This document shows, piece by piece, positions 53,816 to 64,000 of a DNA stretch of 64,000 nucleotides. The translations under genes were made by a program, and so were the position numbers. The stretch comes from Lottia gigantea. Its lineage: Eukaryota > Mollusca > Gastropoda > Lottiidae. Position 1 is the first letter of the stretch. Each line of letters begins with the position of its first letter. Under the pieces are notes generated by a model. That model worked only from the letters and a program-made list of their open reading frames with translations, had not been told where the DNA came from and made no database searches. The stretch is from NCBI RefSeq assembly GCF_000327385.1, contig NW_008709945.1, forward strand, positions 186,001 to 250,000, given 5' to 3'.

Positions 53816-56800
53816 GAGCAAACTGGTAATCTAACTGATTAATCAAGTTGTAGGCCTACGGATCTGCGCGAGGCATCATCATCATTCAGCTCAAGTCATT
53901 GTGAACTGTGTAGGTTGGCCTATACAGCCTAGTTCAATCATTGTCTGTTTATACAGTTCTATGGTGTAGTGTATTACTGTATTATGTTGCTATATTATGT
54001 GAAACGAGACTAGTTACTAGTCAGATAGTCTAACAAATAGACCATGTAAGACTTAATAATAACAATAACAACTGCATTCCCTCCCTTTCTTCATCGCTTG
54101 AACTATCAATATGGTAGTCCGTCATTTTGATTGATCATATGATAGGCTGACCTCAGATATAGTTGAGCGAAATGTGTGTTGTGTACGGGGAGTAGTGTGG
54201 TGAGAACGTAGCGCTGCCAATGGCCAAAGTGAGAACATGGTTACTTTCTGTGTCTGAATCACATGTTGCATTTGTTTCATTTGAAGTATTATTTACTTTC
54301 TAATTTGTTGAAATTTTATGTAGGCAAGCTATCATCAACAAGGAAGAAATTTTAATGGCTCAACTAGATGAGTGGGGGCCCAAGGACTGAAGTTAGTTTA
54401 GGCCCCTCCCTTGAGAAATTTTTATAACTGAGGACATATTATTGCCCAGACTCTAACATAAGTTGTAAAGTTCCAGTTGTGTTAACCTTTTAGAGATACC
54501 AACTTTGGAACATTTATATTTAATTTTGTATTTTTTTCTGGGGGTGGGGGACTGTGTACTTGGTAGGTTACAAGTCCCTGTGGTAGTTGAGCTTACGGAA
54601 AATTTTGTCTTTTTGACACGGGAATTCCATAAATAAAAGACTAAATCTTACTCACAAAAATATATCCTTCCCTTCGAAACACTCCCGCCACTCATGTGAG
54701 CTCCTCGGTCTTCTCTTCTGCTCTATGGACTTGACGTAATTTTTACGTCATAGCCCGGGAACATTTTCAACCAATAAAGAACTCTTGTAATAAAGTCCGA
54801 AACCCGGTGCTTTGTCCTTTTTGGTCTTTGTCTGTAGATTAAGAGTCCGAAAAAAATACCCCCCATAAAAGAGGCTGGATCGAGTTTGGTTCAAAGTTTT
54901 ATCATTTTGCATAGTGAAAGAATGATCTGTGGGCCCCCTGGAAAATTTTGTTACTCCTGCTCGGCTTAACGTCACCTGACTTTTCATAGAAACGCCACTG
55001 CCCACCACAGATGCAGGCAAAAAAACACACAGGTTGTATTTACATCAAGTTTTATTGTTTACCTTGTCCAAGCATACACAACAAAACTTACATGATTTAT
55101 TACATTTTTATATAAAAAAATTCATTTCATGGATGATAAAAGTTGTAAAATATAAAATCTTGACGAGGCAAGACTAGATACAATATATTTTTTTTCTGTT
55201 TTTTCAATATTTCAGAAAGACTGGGGTTGGTTTCTATGAAGTTTCATGATCTATGCATTATTTGAGTATTTGATGTAGTACCCAGGTTTTCTAGCCTTTC
55301 TTTGTGCATCAGGAACACATATATAATATACATTGCAGGAAACAATATGATATTCACTGTTTTATCACACTGAAAAACCAAAAAATCAGGTATTACACAG
55401 AAAATCTGTTAGGACAAAAAAAGAAGCTACTTATATATGATACATGTTTCTAAATACATTAAAAAAAAGGCCAGAAAAACTCTTACAATCCTTACAAATG
55501 CAAAGGATTAACTACAATTTAAATTTAAGTCCATGGCAATTGAGAAATATGTACATCTTGAGATTAGTGAAGGCGGAAATTAACTGTGATGAAAAAGTTT
55601 ATATACCAGTCTTTCCAATTAAGTTGAGAGATTATGAGATTAGTACTCAGTGGAAGAACAATAAAAGCTTAAAAATATAAAACTCTAACTACTTAAGAAT
55701 GAGCACAACCATCAAGGCACTTTTCCATCATTTTACAATGGCAATAAATCACATGTTACAACTGTTGGACTAGTTATGGACTTCTGTTCGATTGAAGAAC
55801 AAATGCAAATTCAAGCAATATATTTTTTGTACCATTGCAGAAATCAATTTGAATTTGCACATTACATGCCCTGCATAGATAGTAATAAATATCTGATGAA
55901 GGCCTGGTTTCATTCTAGTATCACAATTTATCAATAAATTAGTTTTGTAAGGATCAGAGTCATCATACTGTGTAGTTTTGGATACAACATCCTCATCAGT
56001 ACAGCTACAAGATCAAAGAAGAAAACAATAAAGCATTTATAATTACAGCAAGTAAAATTCCTCAAAACACTGGAATTCATTGTCCACAAAACAAACAGAA
56101 ATGTCTCATTTGAATTAAATACATGTACAAATGTATGTTGGTTTGAAGAAAAAGGTGACCTTTGTGTTTTGGCCTTTATATTATGCATTATAATAGGGTT
56201 ACAACTTTGAGATTAATACGAAAAAAAGGAGGTGTATAAGAAAAAAAACCTTTTCACCATTAAGGCTTTGTTTTCAGAATACTGATGCCACTAAACCCAA
56301 TAGAACACAGGCAAAGCAGAATGCCATAAATTCAGTGGAACCAAAGAAACATTATCATTTTGGAAAGACGAAGAAAAGAGGGAATATTAACAACAAAAAT
56401 GTAAAATTTACTCTGAATACACCTTAAATCTTCTTTAAAGATTGGCATTGGAAAAAAAATATCATTGATTCAGAAAAAAGGCAAGGTAACAATCATAATA
56501 AGTGAAAATAAATAATAATAATAATGCTATATTCAATATAATGGTATAATACAATAATGCTGCTAAATATGACTTTATACAATAAAGTGGGACAACCTGT
56601 AACTTTTCCTAATTATCTCGAAATTACATCACTCTTCATGACTATTTCATTATTTACCTTCAAATACTTATCCATGAACTCTCTCTCATTCATTTTCTGT
56701 AACTTTTCTACCCTATTTCTACACAATTGTACACTAATCAATTACCATTGTACCTATCGGGACTTCAATTGTGTATTACATACATTTGACCCCACTATAA

Positions 56801-58056
56801 ACTTAATGAATCCCTTTTCAAAAGATACAGTAAGAGATAAAGTCTTCAATTCAAATCCCTTTTATTTATTCCAAGCGCAGCTATTGATTTTCCTACAGAA
56901 GGAAACAGTGTTTTATCAACTGATGTGCCAATGAAATATTACCCAACATTTGATGCTACAGGTTGGCCTTAAAGTACATTACAAGGGAAGTAACTCTTGC
57001 ATCCATGAAAAGAAATGTAGTTATAATGATACTTTGTTCAATTATTTATCTATATGACTAAAATGAAGAACCAATCATACTCCGAAAGTAACGAAATACA
57101 AAGTATATATTTTGTAACAACATTTTCATTTTCATTTTTCAAAATAATAAACACTGGTTAAGGGCCAAATTGTTCTGACATTAATAAACACAAAATTGCA
57201 TTATTTTCTTATGAGTTTGACTTTTTTTTACAACCCTACATAATAAGGTTTTATAATGCCTAGGCATATTAGGCATGTATCAATTGATTTGCATATACCA
57301 GTATTGTCAATCAATGCCTGTTGGCACGCCCTCTTAACAATTCATTAACAAATAGTAAACATAGCACATCTATTATGCAAAAAATGAAAGTGAATTCAAC
57401 AAAATATTAAGCATATAAGCCCCAAAAGCCTTATTCCAATTGCACACACATAATATTAGCAATCTGTAATCATTTCATAACAATGATGACATAAATTAAA
57501 TGTTTAAGATAAATCTAATTTTTACAGTTCAGATAAAGACTTTGTTCTCCTTCATACTAGTATATAAGTTTCAATAGCCTATTTCTTAGAAATAATGTTA
57601 CAAAATATAAACTATATTATGAAAATATTCATGAGTTAACATAATCTTAATAAAGAATAAATGCATCAGATACGTTGCAGTGCAGATATATTTTTTTCAT
57701 TAATTACATCCTTATTCCCAAGTAAATAATTTGATTAAATATCAAACAATATATTTGTCAAACTAATTATTTAATTTTGACCTTTTTTCATTAAAGAAAG
57801 GATGTATCGCTTTTAAAATCATTTAGGCTTCTAAATATGTTGGTTATATAATATTTTCATTATAAATTTCCATATAAATCCCAAATAAATAAATACATAC
57901 CAACCAATATATTTGTAACTAATATTTCATTCTAATTTAACCTTTTTAATTATGGCAAGGATTTTGTTTCACTTGTGAAAAATATATTACATTTTCATTC
58001 TCCATTTTTCCATTACAGAAATGGTTTAAGTTTGGTTAAAAACCAAATTAAGCTTC
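53816..58056. other. region between convergent genes, probable CCDC9 3' UTR
   Basis: From 58056 leftward the minus strand is likely the 3' UTR of CCDC9. A candidate AATAAA on that strand is at 55056-55051 (TTTATT on plus), about 3 kb after the last coding frame. Plus-strand frames at 55444 and 56557 have no coding character. The part at 53816-55030 holds nothing recognised. Confidence 0.4.
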
Positions 58057-58172
58057 TTAAGTCGTTGTTTCTGTTTTCTGAGAATCATCTCCCAGTTTTT
58101 CTGATGAAACACTGTCAGCTTCATCTGTTTTTAGAGTTGGTTCTGTTTTCACATCACCAGTCTCCTCAGTTT

Positions 58173-61100
58173 TCAATGAAGATCATCACTTTTAATTGAT
58201 TTTACATTATTATTTAGAGTCAATTTCTCGTCCTTTGATAATGCATTATCATTTTCCTCGTGTGAAACTTCACTGTTCGAAAGATTGACATGATCGTCAA
58301 TAAGATCCGTTGTATTTAGAACAGCCTCAACTAAAGGTGATCCTGCTTTTATGAAATCTTCGGGTTTCCCTTTATTTCCTTCTACTTTGGATTCAATTTC
58401 TTTTGAATCTGGTTTAGCAGGTTCATCATTTAAAGAACTTTTAAAGTCAGAAGGCTTCTCTACCATGCTAGCAGCTACATTGGCCAGAGGATGTTTGCCT
58501 TCATCCGAAAATCTTAGTTCTTTCTTTGCCACACCATTTGAAGCAGCATTCTTGGATTTATCGTCTTGATTTGGTGGGCTGGTTTTTTCTCCACTGTTTG
58601 AAGTGTTCAGAGACAAGGGAGATAATGGACTCAAGTTAGCAGCACACTCAGCGACCCAGTCTCCAACTTTGACCAGACCTTCAGGAGTCTTCATTTCAGG
58701 AGATGTTAAAGGCGAGAAAGATGGTGCATCAGGATTTAATTTACAATTCAGTTTCAAAGCATCGCTTTCGTCATCTGAGAAATTATGTGACGTGGCACCA
58801 TTGGTTCTGACAGGAGTTGTGGGAAGTTTGTTGCCCATTCTGTGATCATCGTTTCTATGAAAGACCTCAGCAGCATCTTTAGCACCCTCGAAACCACCAA
58901 GCTCATCCTCCCAGGATAACTCTGAAGGAGACTTGGCTGAACAGGAGCTGTTCGATGCAGATGGTATTTTGACACGTGGAGCTTTAGGTTGATCATCGTT
59001 TGAATATTCAACCTCCACCAAATGTTCACTTGGTTTTGTGTTGTCGATTTTGACAGTTAAGCTATCTCTTTGACATTCCACAGTTCGACCTTCACTACTA
59101 TCTGACGAAACAGTTCGTGCTCTTGATGATTTTTCAGGACTATGTCCTTTTCCCTTTCCCCGACCTCGACCTCTACCTCTTCCTCTGCCGCGGGGCTGAG
59201 GTGCATCATGGTCCATTTGAACACCTACAAAAAACAGAAATAAATGATTAACATACCTTTGAATAACACATAGTGATTCTAAATTCAGTTCTTCTGTTTG
59301 ATACAATAAAAAAAGGAATTGTATAAAATGCAATATTGATGACATTTTAACTGATACCATAAATTGAATCTTACAGACACCAGATCTATCATGCATAGCT
59401 ACTACATTTTCACAGAGATCAATATTTATCAATATTTGCTTAAAAATTATTGAAAGATCTCAATTTCAGATAACCATCATGTTTTCCATTGTTAAATTCT
59501 ATTCTGTTTCTCCCACAATAAAAAAATATGCACTTTTGGGGCATTAGTAACCTTCTCACATTTACGTAGTATTGGTGATAGCACCTACAGATATGTTGAG
59601 TACTACAGGTTGTCCATGAATATAATTAATCCCACATGCATACCTCTTGGATGGGGAGCTGCATCTATTTTCTGTGGTCTTTCTTCTAAATGTCTGTCAA
59701 AACGTCCACTGCCAATTCTACCAGCTGAAAAAAAAGGAAGATTAGGTGATTAGAGAGGCAGAATGGCCAGTATTGGATTGATTTTAATGTAGATAACAGC
59801 AAAAATTATTACCTGGGCGTTTTGCTGGTTCCATTTTTGAATCATAACTGAAAGAAAGAAAGATGAAATGCAATATTAACCAGTAAGTTACTCGAGAAAC
59901 TCTAAAATGGATAGATGCACCATTTTTTTACCAATCGTTTCCTAGTCTGGGAATCAGTAATAGTGTTCACAGATCACCGTCGCAATTTGAGCCTTCGAAT
60001 CCATGTGCGTCCAGAATTATCCACGTTTGAAAGACGACTCATGTTTTTTTTTGCTTTCTGCAATATATAGAAAAACATCTATGGAAATAGGAAAAGAAAT
60101 TCCAAGTTTGAGATATTTTTGAAGGTATCATGCGATTTTCGAAGATTTCTAGTTCTACTGAAGACTATTTACATATACCGTATTCAAGACTCAAATCAAC
60201 CCCCCAAAATGGCTCATCTGTCCCTTTAAGTTTTGCACAAACAGAATTCTAAAATGTTAGTTGTGTAAGGATTTTCATATCATCACAAGGAGAAAATCAA
60301 CATGTAGCTATTTAAATTGCAATCAATAAATGGCTCAGATAGGCATAAATGAATCCATCAGGTATCATTCAAGATGGAAATGAACAGTATTAACATAGGA
60401 GTTAATCTATGTTTTGGCAATTTCATTTGTATATCCTCTTGCATATGAGCAATCACAATGATTTACAAATTCAATATCAATCATCAATTTTTGATGGGTC
60501 TGTGTGTATTTTAGGAGTTGGGTCTTACAATGTTTATAACTCTTATTTGTTTCACTAAACTTTTCTAAAACTTATTCCTGAAATGTGTTACATAAATAAA
60601 GCAATTTCAGACTTTCATAATGTCTGTTTACTCCTTCCTTTAAATAAAAATAACAGTGTTGCTAACATCAGATCAGTATCAATGAATGGCAACAATGATA
60701 ATATCACTTACTCTTGTTGAATTTTATCAGCATCCCAACTTCGTCTCCAGTCACCTGACGATGTCTTCTGTCTATTAAGTCGAGCTTTATCAACACGATC
60801 ACGTTCTGACTTCCACTCTTGATACTGTCGTCTTTCTTTCCCTGTCATGGTGGCTGACATTTCAATTTTAGATTTTAATCCAGCTTGTCTATCATCCTGA
60901 AATACAGAAAATATAAATCAGAGAGTTACTGTTCTGAAATAAGATATTATTTAGATAATGCAGTATCATTAAACTATTTAAACCAAACTTTCATTCTGTT
61001 TTTTGTTATTTTATATTTTTAACACAGCTATTTCAGTTACGGTCTGCCTTTTGAATATTCATCCCTTTGCCAGCCAGTCAATCAAATTTCTTCCCTCTCC

Positions 61101-62910
61101 AACACCAGGAATTGAGGATGCGAAATAAATCCGCTCAATACACCTTTCCTTCATTCATAAAATTCCAACAAAACAAAAGTTTGGTTTATTTCATTGATAA
61201 TCTCATGCACAATTTTTCAATTATTTCAGGGGATGAAATTTACAAGCACAATCATAAAGTGACCCTATTGTAAGAGAGGTAATATGAAATAATATGGGTT
61301 ATTTCAGACATCTTTCACGAATAAAAATCTTGAGATCTTTTGAAGTAATCAGGACTGGTTTTCCGCTTGGGTTTGGGTCAGCAAGACAAATTTCATACTT
61401 TTACATATTTCTTTTATGCAATATCATATGAATCTCATTAAGCAATTAGTTTATCAGAAACTAATGAGTGACTAATGTAGTGACAAACATTATGCAGTAA
61501 TCAATCAAGGAGAAAAAAAGCTTACATTAGGAATTAGATAATTAAAATCTAACATAATGTGACGTGGGTTTGAATCCAACTCAAGGTAAGAAAAATTCTG
61601 ATGCCAATACCAGTGCTTCTGAGAGTCAGCCCAGTGTCGGCCTTCTCCCCATAATACCTAATTATAACCCTGTGCTATGATACAAGAGTTTGAAATTCAA
61701 ATGAGAAATGGGATCTTAGCCAACTTCAAATAAAGTTTAAGATCAAGTACATATAATAAGTTGTATAATATTGAAACTGAAATTCAAACCTGTTTTTCTT
61801 TTTTGTGAGGCATTTGACCTTTAACCTGTGAAAAATCATCTCCCCCATAATTTTTATGATGACGTCTGTTTGAGTCTTCATGATATGAGACTGGGCGATC
61901 TCGCCTCTGATCTGTTAAATAATTATAACTTGGCTCAGCTGGGCAATTCTGAAATAGAAAAATAAAAATTTTGATTAAAATTTATGAGCTGATATTCTGA
62001 ACTTCTGGGCTAATGATATTGGCTTGACATTGCAGATTGAAAGGATGGTGTCAGTAATAAAATAGTTTTCTACCATACAAAATAGTTCAAAGCCTTTCTA
62101 TTTAGATGAATAGTTGCGAACCGTTTCTATAATCTTAAAAGATCAAGAGAGAAATATAAGAAAACAAATGAAAACTTAGACAGAAAGTTCCATTAGTTAT
62201 TGGCCTACACGATGTAAATGTGCATCAGCTGTTCAAGGACATAAGAAATTACTTACTGAATTACAGTTGGCTTCACTTAATGTCATGTACTTTTATCAAT
62301 GTATATTGTATAAAGGGACAAACCCAGTTAAAACAATTTGCAAACCTAGTCCAATGACCTGTAAAATGAACCCTTGCAATACTAGCAGCGGCTCTATCAG
62401 CAACATGATTATGAGCTCAAATATCTGAGCAGCCATTAACAAGTGATGTTAACGTCATACACTATAAGCTATATTACTTGTTAGTTATATGACCTAAAAT
62501 ATCTATGAACCTGTCAATTAAAACTTAAAATCTAGAAAGACTTACACGTGGCTTATCTTTTTTAGGTGCTGGTGCTTTATAACTTCCATTTTTTGCTGCT
62601 ATTTTTTTGTCTGCTTCTATTTCCTGTAAAGATACAAATAAAGCCATTTTAAATACTTCATTCCATGTTTATCTTGTGCAAACTGCACTCTTTTTTAAAG
62701 TAGAAAGTGTATATAAAACCTTACTGGTCAGGCCATTATCCCATAAAAGCACTGTAATATCATAGATATTCAAAAACCTACCTCATGGCGTTTTCTTATA
62801 GCATCATTTTTCTTACGAATTTCTTCCATTTTCTTGGTAAGGAGAGCCTCCTTTTCCTCCTTGGTGAGGATATCCAAGAATAATTCCGAGTTGAGGTCAA
62901 CATTTTGTAT
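58173..62910 (-). CDS. CCDC9: coiled-coil domain-containing protein 9 (CCDC9), seven exons, 5' end missing
   Basis: Exons 62910-62782, 62623-62546, 61948-61790, 60896-60712, 59847-59813, 59724-59644 and 59224-58173 join in phase at GT-AG sites, giving 572 codons. The first visible exon holds the coiled coil (TKKMEEIRKKNDAIRKRHE), continued by EIEADKKIAAKNGSYKAP. Then come the conserved RRHHKNYGGDDFSQVKGQ and MTGKERRQYQEWKSERDRVD blocks, matching human CCDC9 at the corresponding positions (RRHGRNWGGPDFERVR; MTGRERSEYLRWKQEREKID). The last exon starts with an RG repeat (RGRGRGRGKGKGH) and continues acidic and Ser-rich. Human CCDC9 is an RNA-binding protein linked to the exon junction complex. 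The start codon lies further upstream, probably past the window edge. The TGA at 58175 is suspect: the frame beginning at 58176 continues 39 similar acidic codons (TEETGDVKTEP and so on) to TAA at 58057. Confidence 0.93.
59908..60229. mobile_element. dispersed non-coding repeat, copy 2, in a CCDC9 intron
   Basis: Shares its left and right parts with the element at 27708-28590 but lacks the 600-base middle. It ends in TGGCTCATCTGTCCCTTTAA. It lies between CCDC9 exons 60896-60712 and 59847-59813, away from the splice sites. Probably a non-autonomous DNA transposon family. Confidence 0.55.
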
Positions 62911-64000
62911 CTAAAAAATCATAAATAAAAAAATGTGATATATTTCTGGGCTTGATTTCCAAAATAAAAGCTTCAAAGATTAAATTCCACCAGTCCCTTT
63001 AAATTTCATCCAAAATCCCTGTATGTAGTTGGCTTTTTTATTTAAGAGAAGACCACAATATGGTATATGATTAGGTATTCTTGTTGGTCAAAGTCAGAGG
63101 GGCATTATAATGAAGTTATACAAATTAACAACAGTATGTAAAATATCCTACAAATGTTCAGACTTATATAAATATATTTTGAAGTATTATCATTTTGACT
63201 AAACTGAGCTGAATCAGGATTAATCAGGAAAGAAGGATCGAGATACAGTCGCAAATAACTAAATACACCCAAATCATATTTTGTACATGTTCCTAAACAT
63301 ATATTTGATATGGGCCAGATAAATTAACTGAATCTTTAAAGTTTGTGAAGCATATATGAAACAACAGATTGTTATGAAATCTAATACATGAAGGCCTGTA
63401 TTTTGGATTTGAAATAAATCGCAAAGCACGATCTCTACTACATAATGCAATACTCATATAATTCAACTACCAAGCCTAAACTTTTATTCCTACATTATTT
63501 TCACATGCATCATCAATTAGATAATATAACATATTGCAATATAATTCAACTGATAGTTTGCCAATATTAATACAAATTCTTGATACAAGTACAAATATAT
63601 ATTTGTGTAATTATTCCAAGTTATATTTATCATTCTTGGTGTTATATTTTTAAAGAGATACACAGAGATACAGTACTTTAATTTTTTACATAAAAGAGCA
63701 TTAACCGTTTAACTCCTCGGCCCAAACACTTCATATTTCTATGAGGTGAAGGAATCAAATCAATAGTAAACAAAGTCAGACATCAGCAATCAATTGTTTA
63801 AAATATGTAAATCTTCCTAATTCGCCCCTCCCCCTCTTCCTGAGAAAAATCCTAACTGTGCCATTGTATATTGCTATATCGTACAATAAATATCACACAA
63901 GCAGAAGAATAAAATTCAGTCAAGGCCAAGCACTAAATGTTATGTTTTCTGTTGATGTTCATAACCAATTTTATTTCAACATTTCACCCACTCAGTCATA
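62911..64000 (-). other. CCDC9 upstream intron, nothing else supported
   Basis: The exon at 62910 is entered in phase 0 through TTTTTTAG, and no start codon precedes its coiled coil, so this stretch is presumably intron. I could not identify the first coding exon within it. Confidence 0.5.

Noticed and set aside
61561-61590. tRNA-like B box (GGTTTGAATCC)
   Set aside because: The flanking bases do not pair as a T-arm and no A box or cloverleaf could be drawn; at most a remnant of a tRNA-derived SINE.

Overview
The window is nuclear DNA of an animal, most likely a mollusc. The genes are split by AT-rich introns with canonical GT-AG sites. Single-copy metazoan families are present (CCDC9, InaF-motif protein, claudin/PMP22-like protein). 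Short motifs such as TTATCTCCCTTGA and AAGGGAAGTAACT are scattered through it, and I associate these with molluscan genomes (inference from memory, not a search). There is no prokaryotic gene organisation, and I found no rRNA, convincing tRNA, CRISPR array or recognisable retroviral or LTR element.

Layout. 0-2 kb: a small three-exon coiled-coil gene (minus strand) with a TTAA-flanked MITE in its second intron, and perhaps the end of a plus-strand exon at the left edge. 2.6-6.5 kb: an assembly gap and two minisatellites (about 30 bp and 24 bp units). 11.1-16.1 kb: a three-exon, four-transmembrane claudin/PMP22-like gene (plus). 19.2-25.7 kb: a complete seven-exon gene for a plant/bacterial-type diaminopimelate decarboxylase (LysA), minus strand. 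Its introns carry a 17-bp array, a MITE, a 27-bp array, a recent 238-bp duplication and a chain of extra exon-like segments. 26-41 kb: mostly unannotatable sequence with a few orphan exons, including a cysteine-rich secreted protein (31.1 kb) and a possible type II membrane protein (33.3 kb). 41.6-44.5 kb: a 2.9-kb satellite of 60-bp dimers. 48.3-49.6 kb: a TTAA-flanked non-autonomous DNA transposon. 50.5 kb: an intronless InaF-motif gene (plus). 53.7 kb: a decayed MADF-domain fragment. 58.1-62.9 kb: CCDC9 (minus), seven exons visible, with its 5' end not found.

The main result is the lysA-type gene. Animals are not known to have the diaminopimelate route to lysine, yet this gene is intron-rich, full length (423 codons) and keeps the PLP lysine, the His, GGG and EPGR phosphate-binding motifs, and the CES and GAY active-site motifs. 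It is therefore a host-integrated gene rather than bacterial contamination. The neighbouring genes show no functional link to it. The second points of interest are a phase-consistent set of alternative exons inside its third intron and a reading-frame break near the 3' end of CCDC9.
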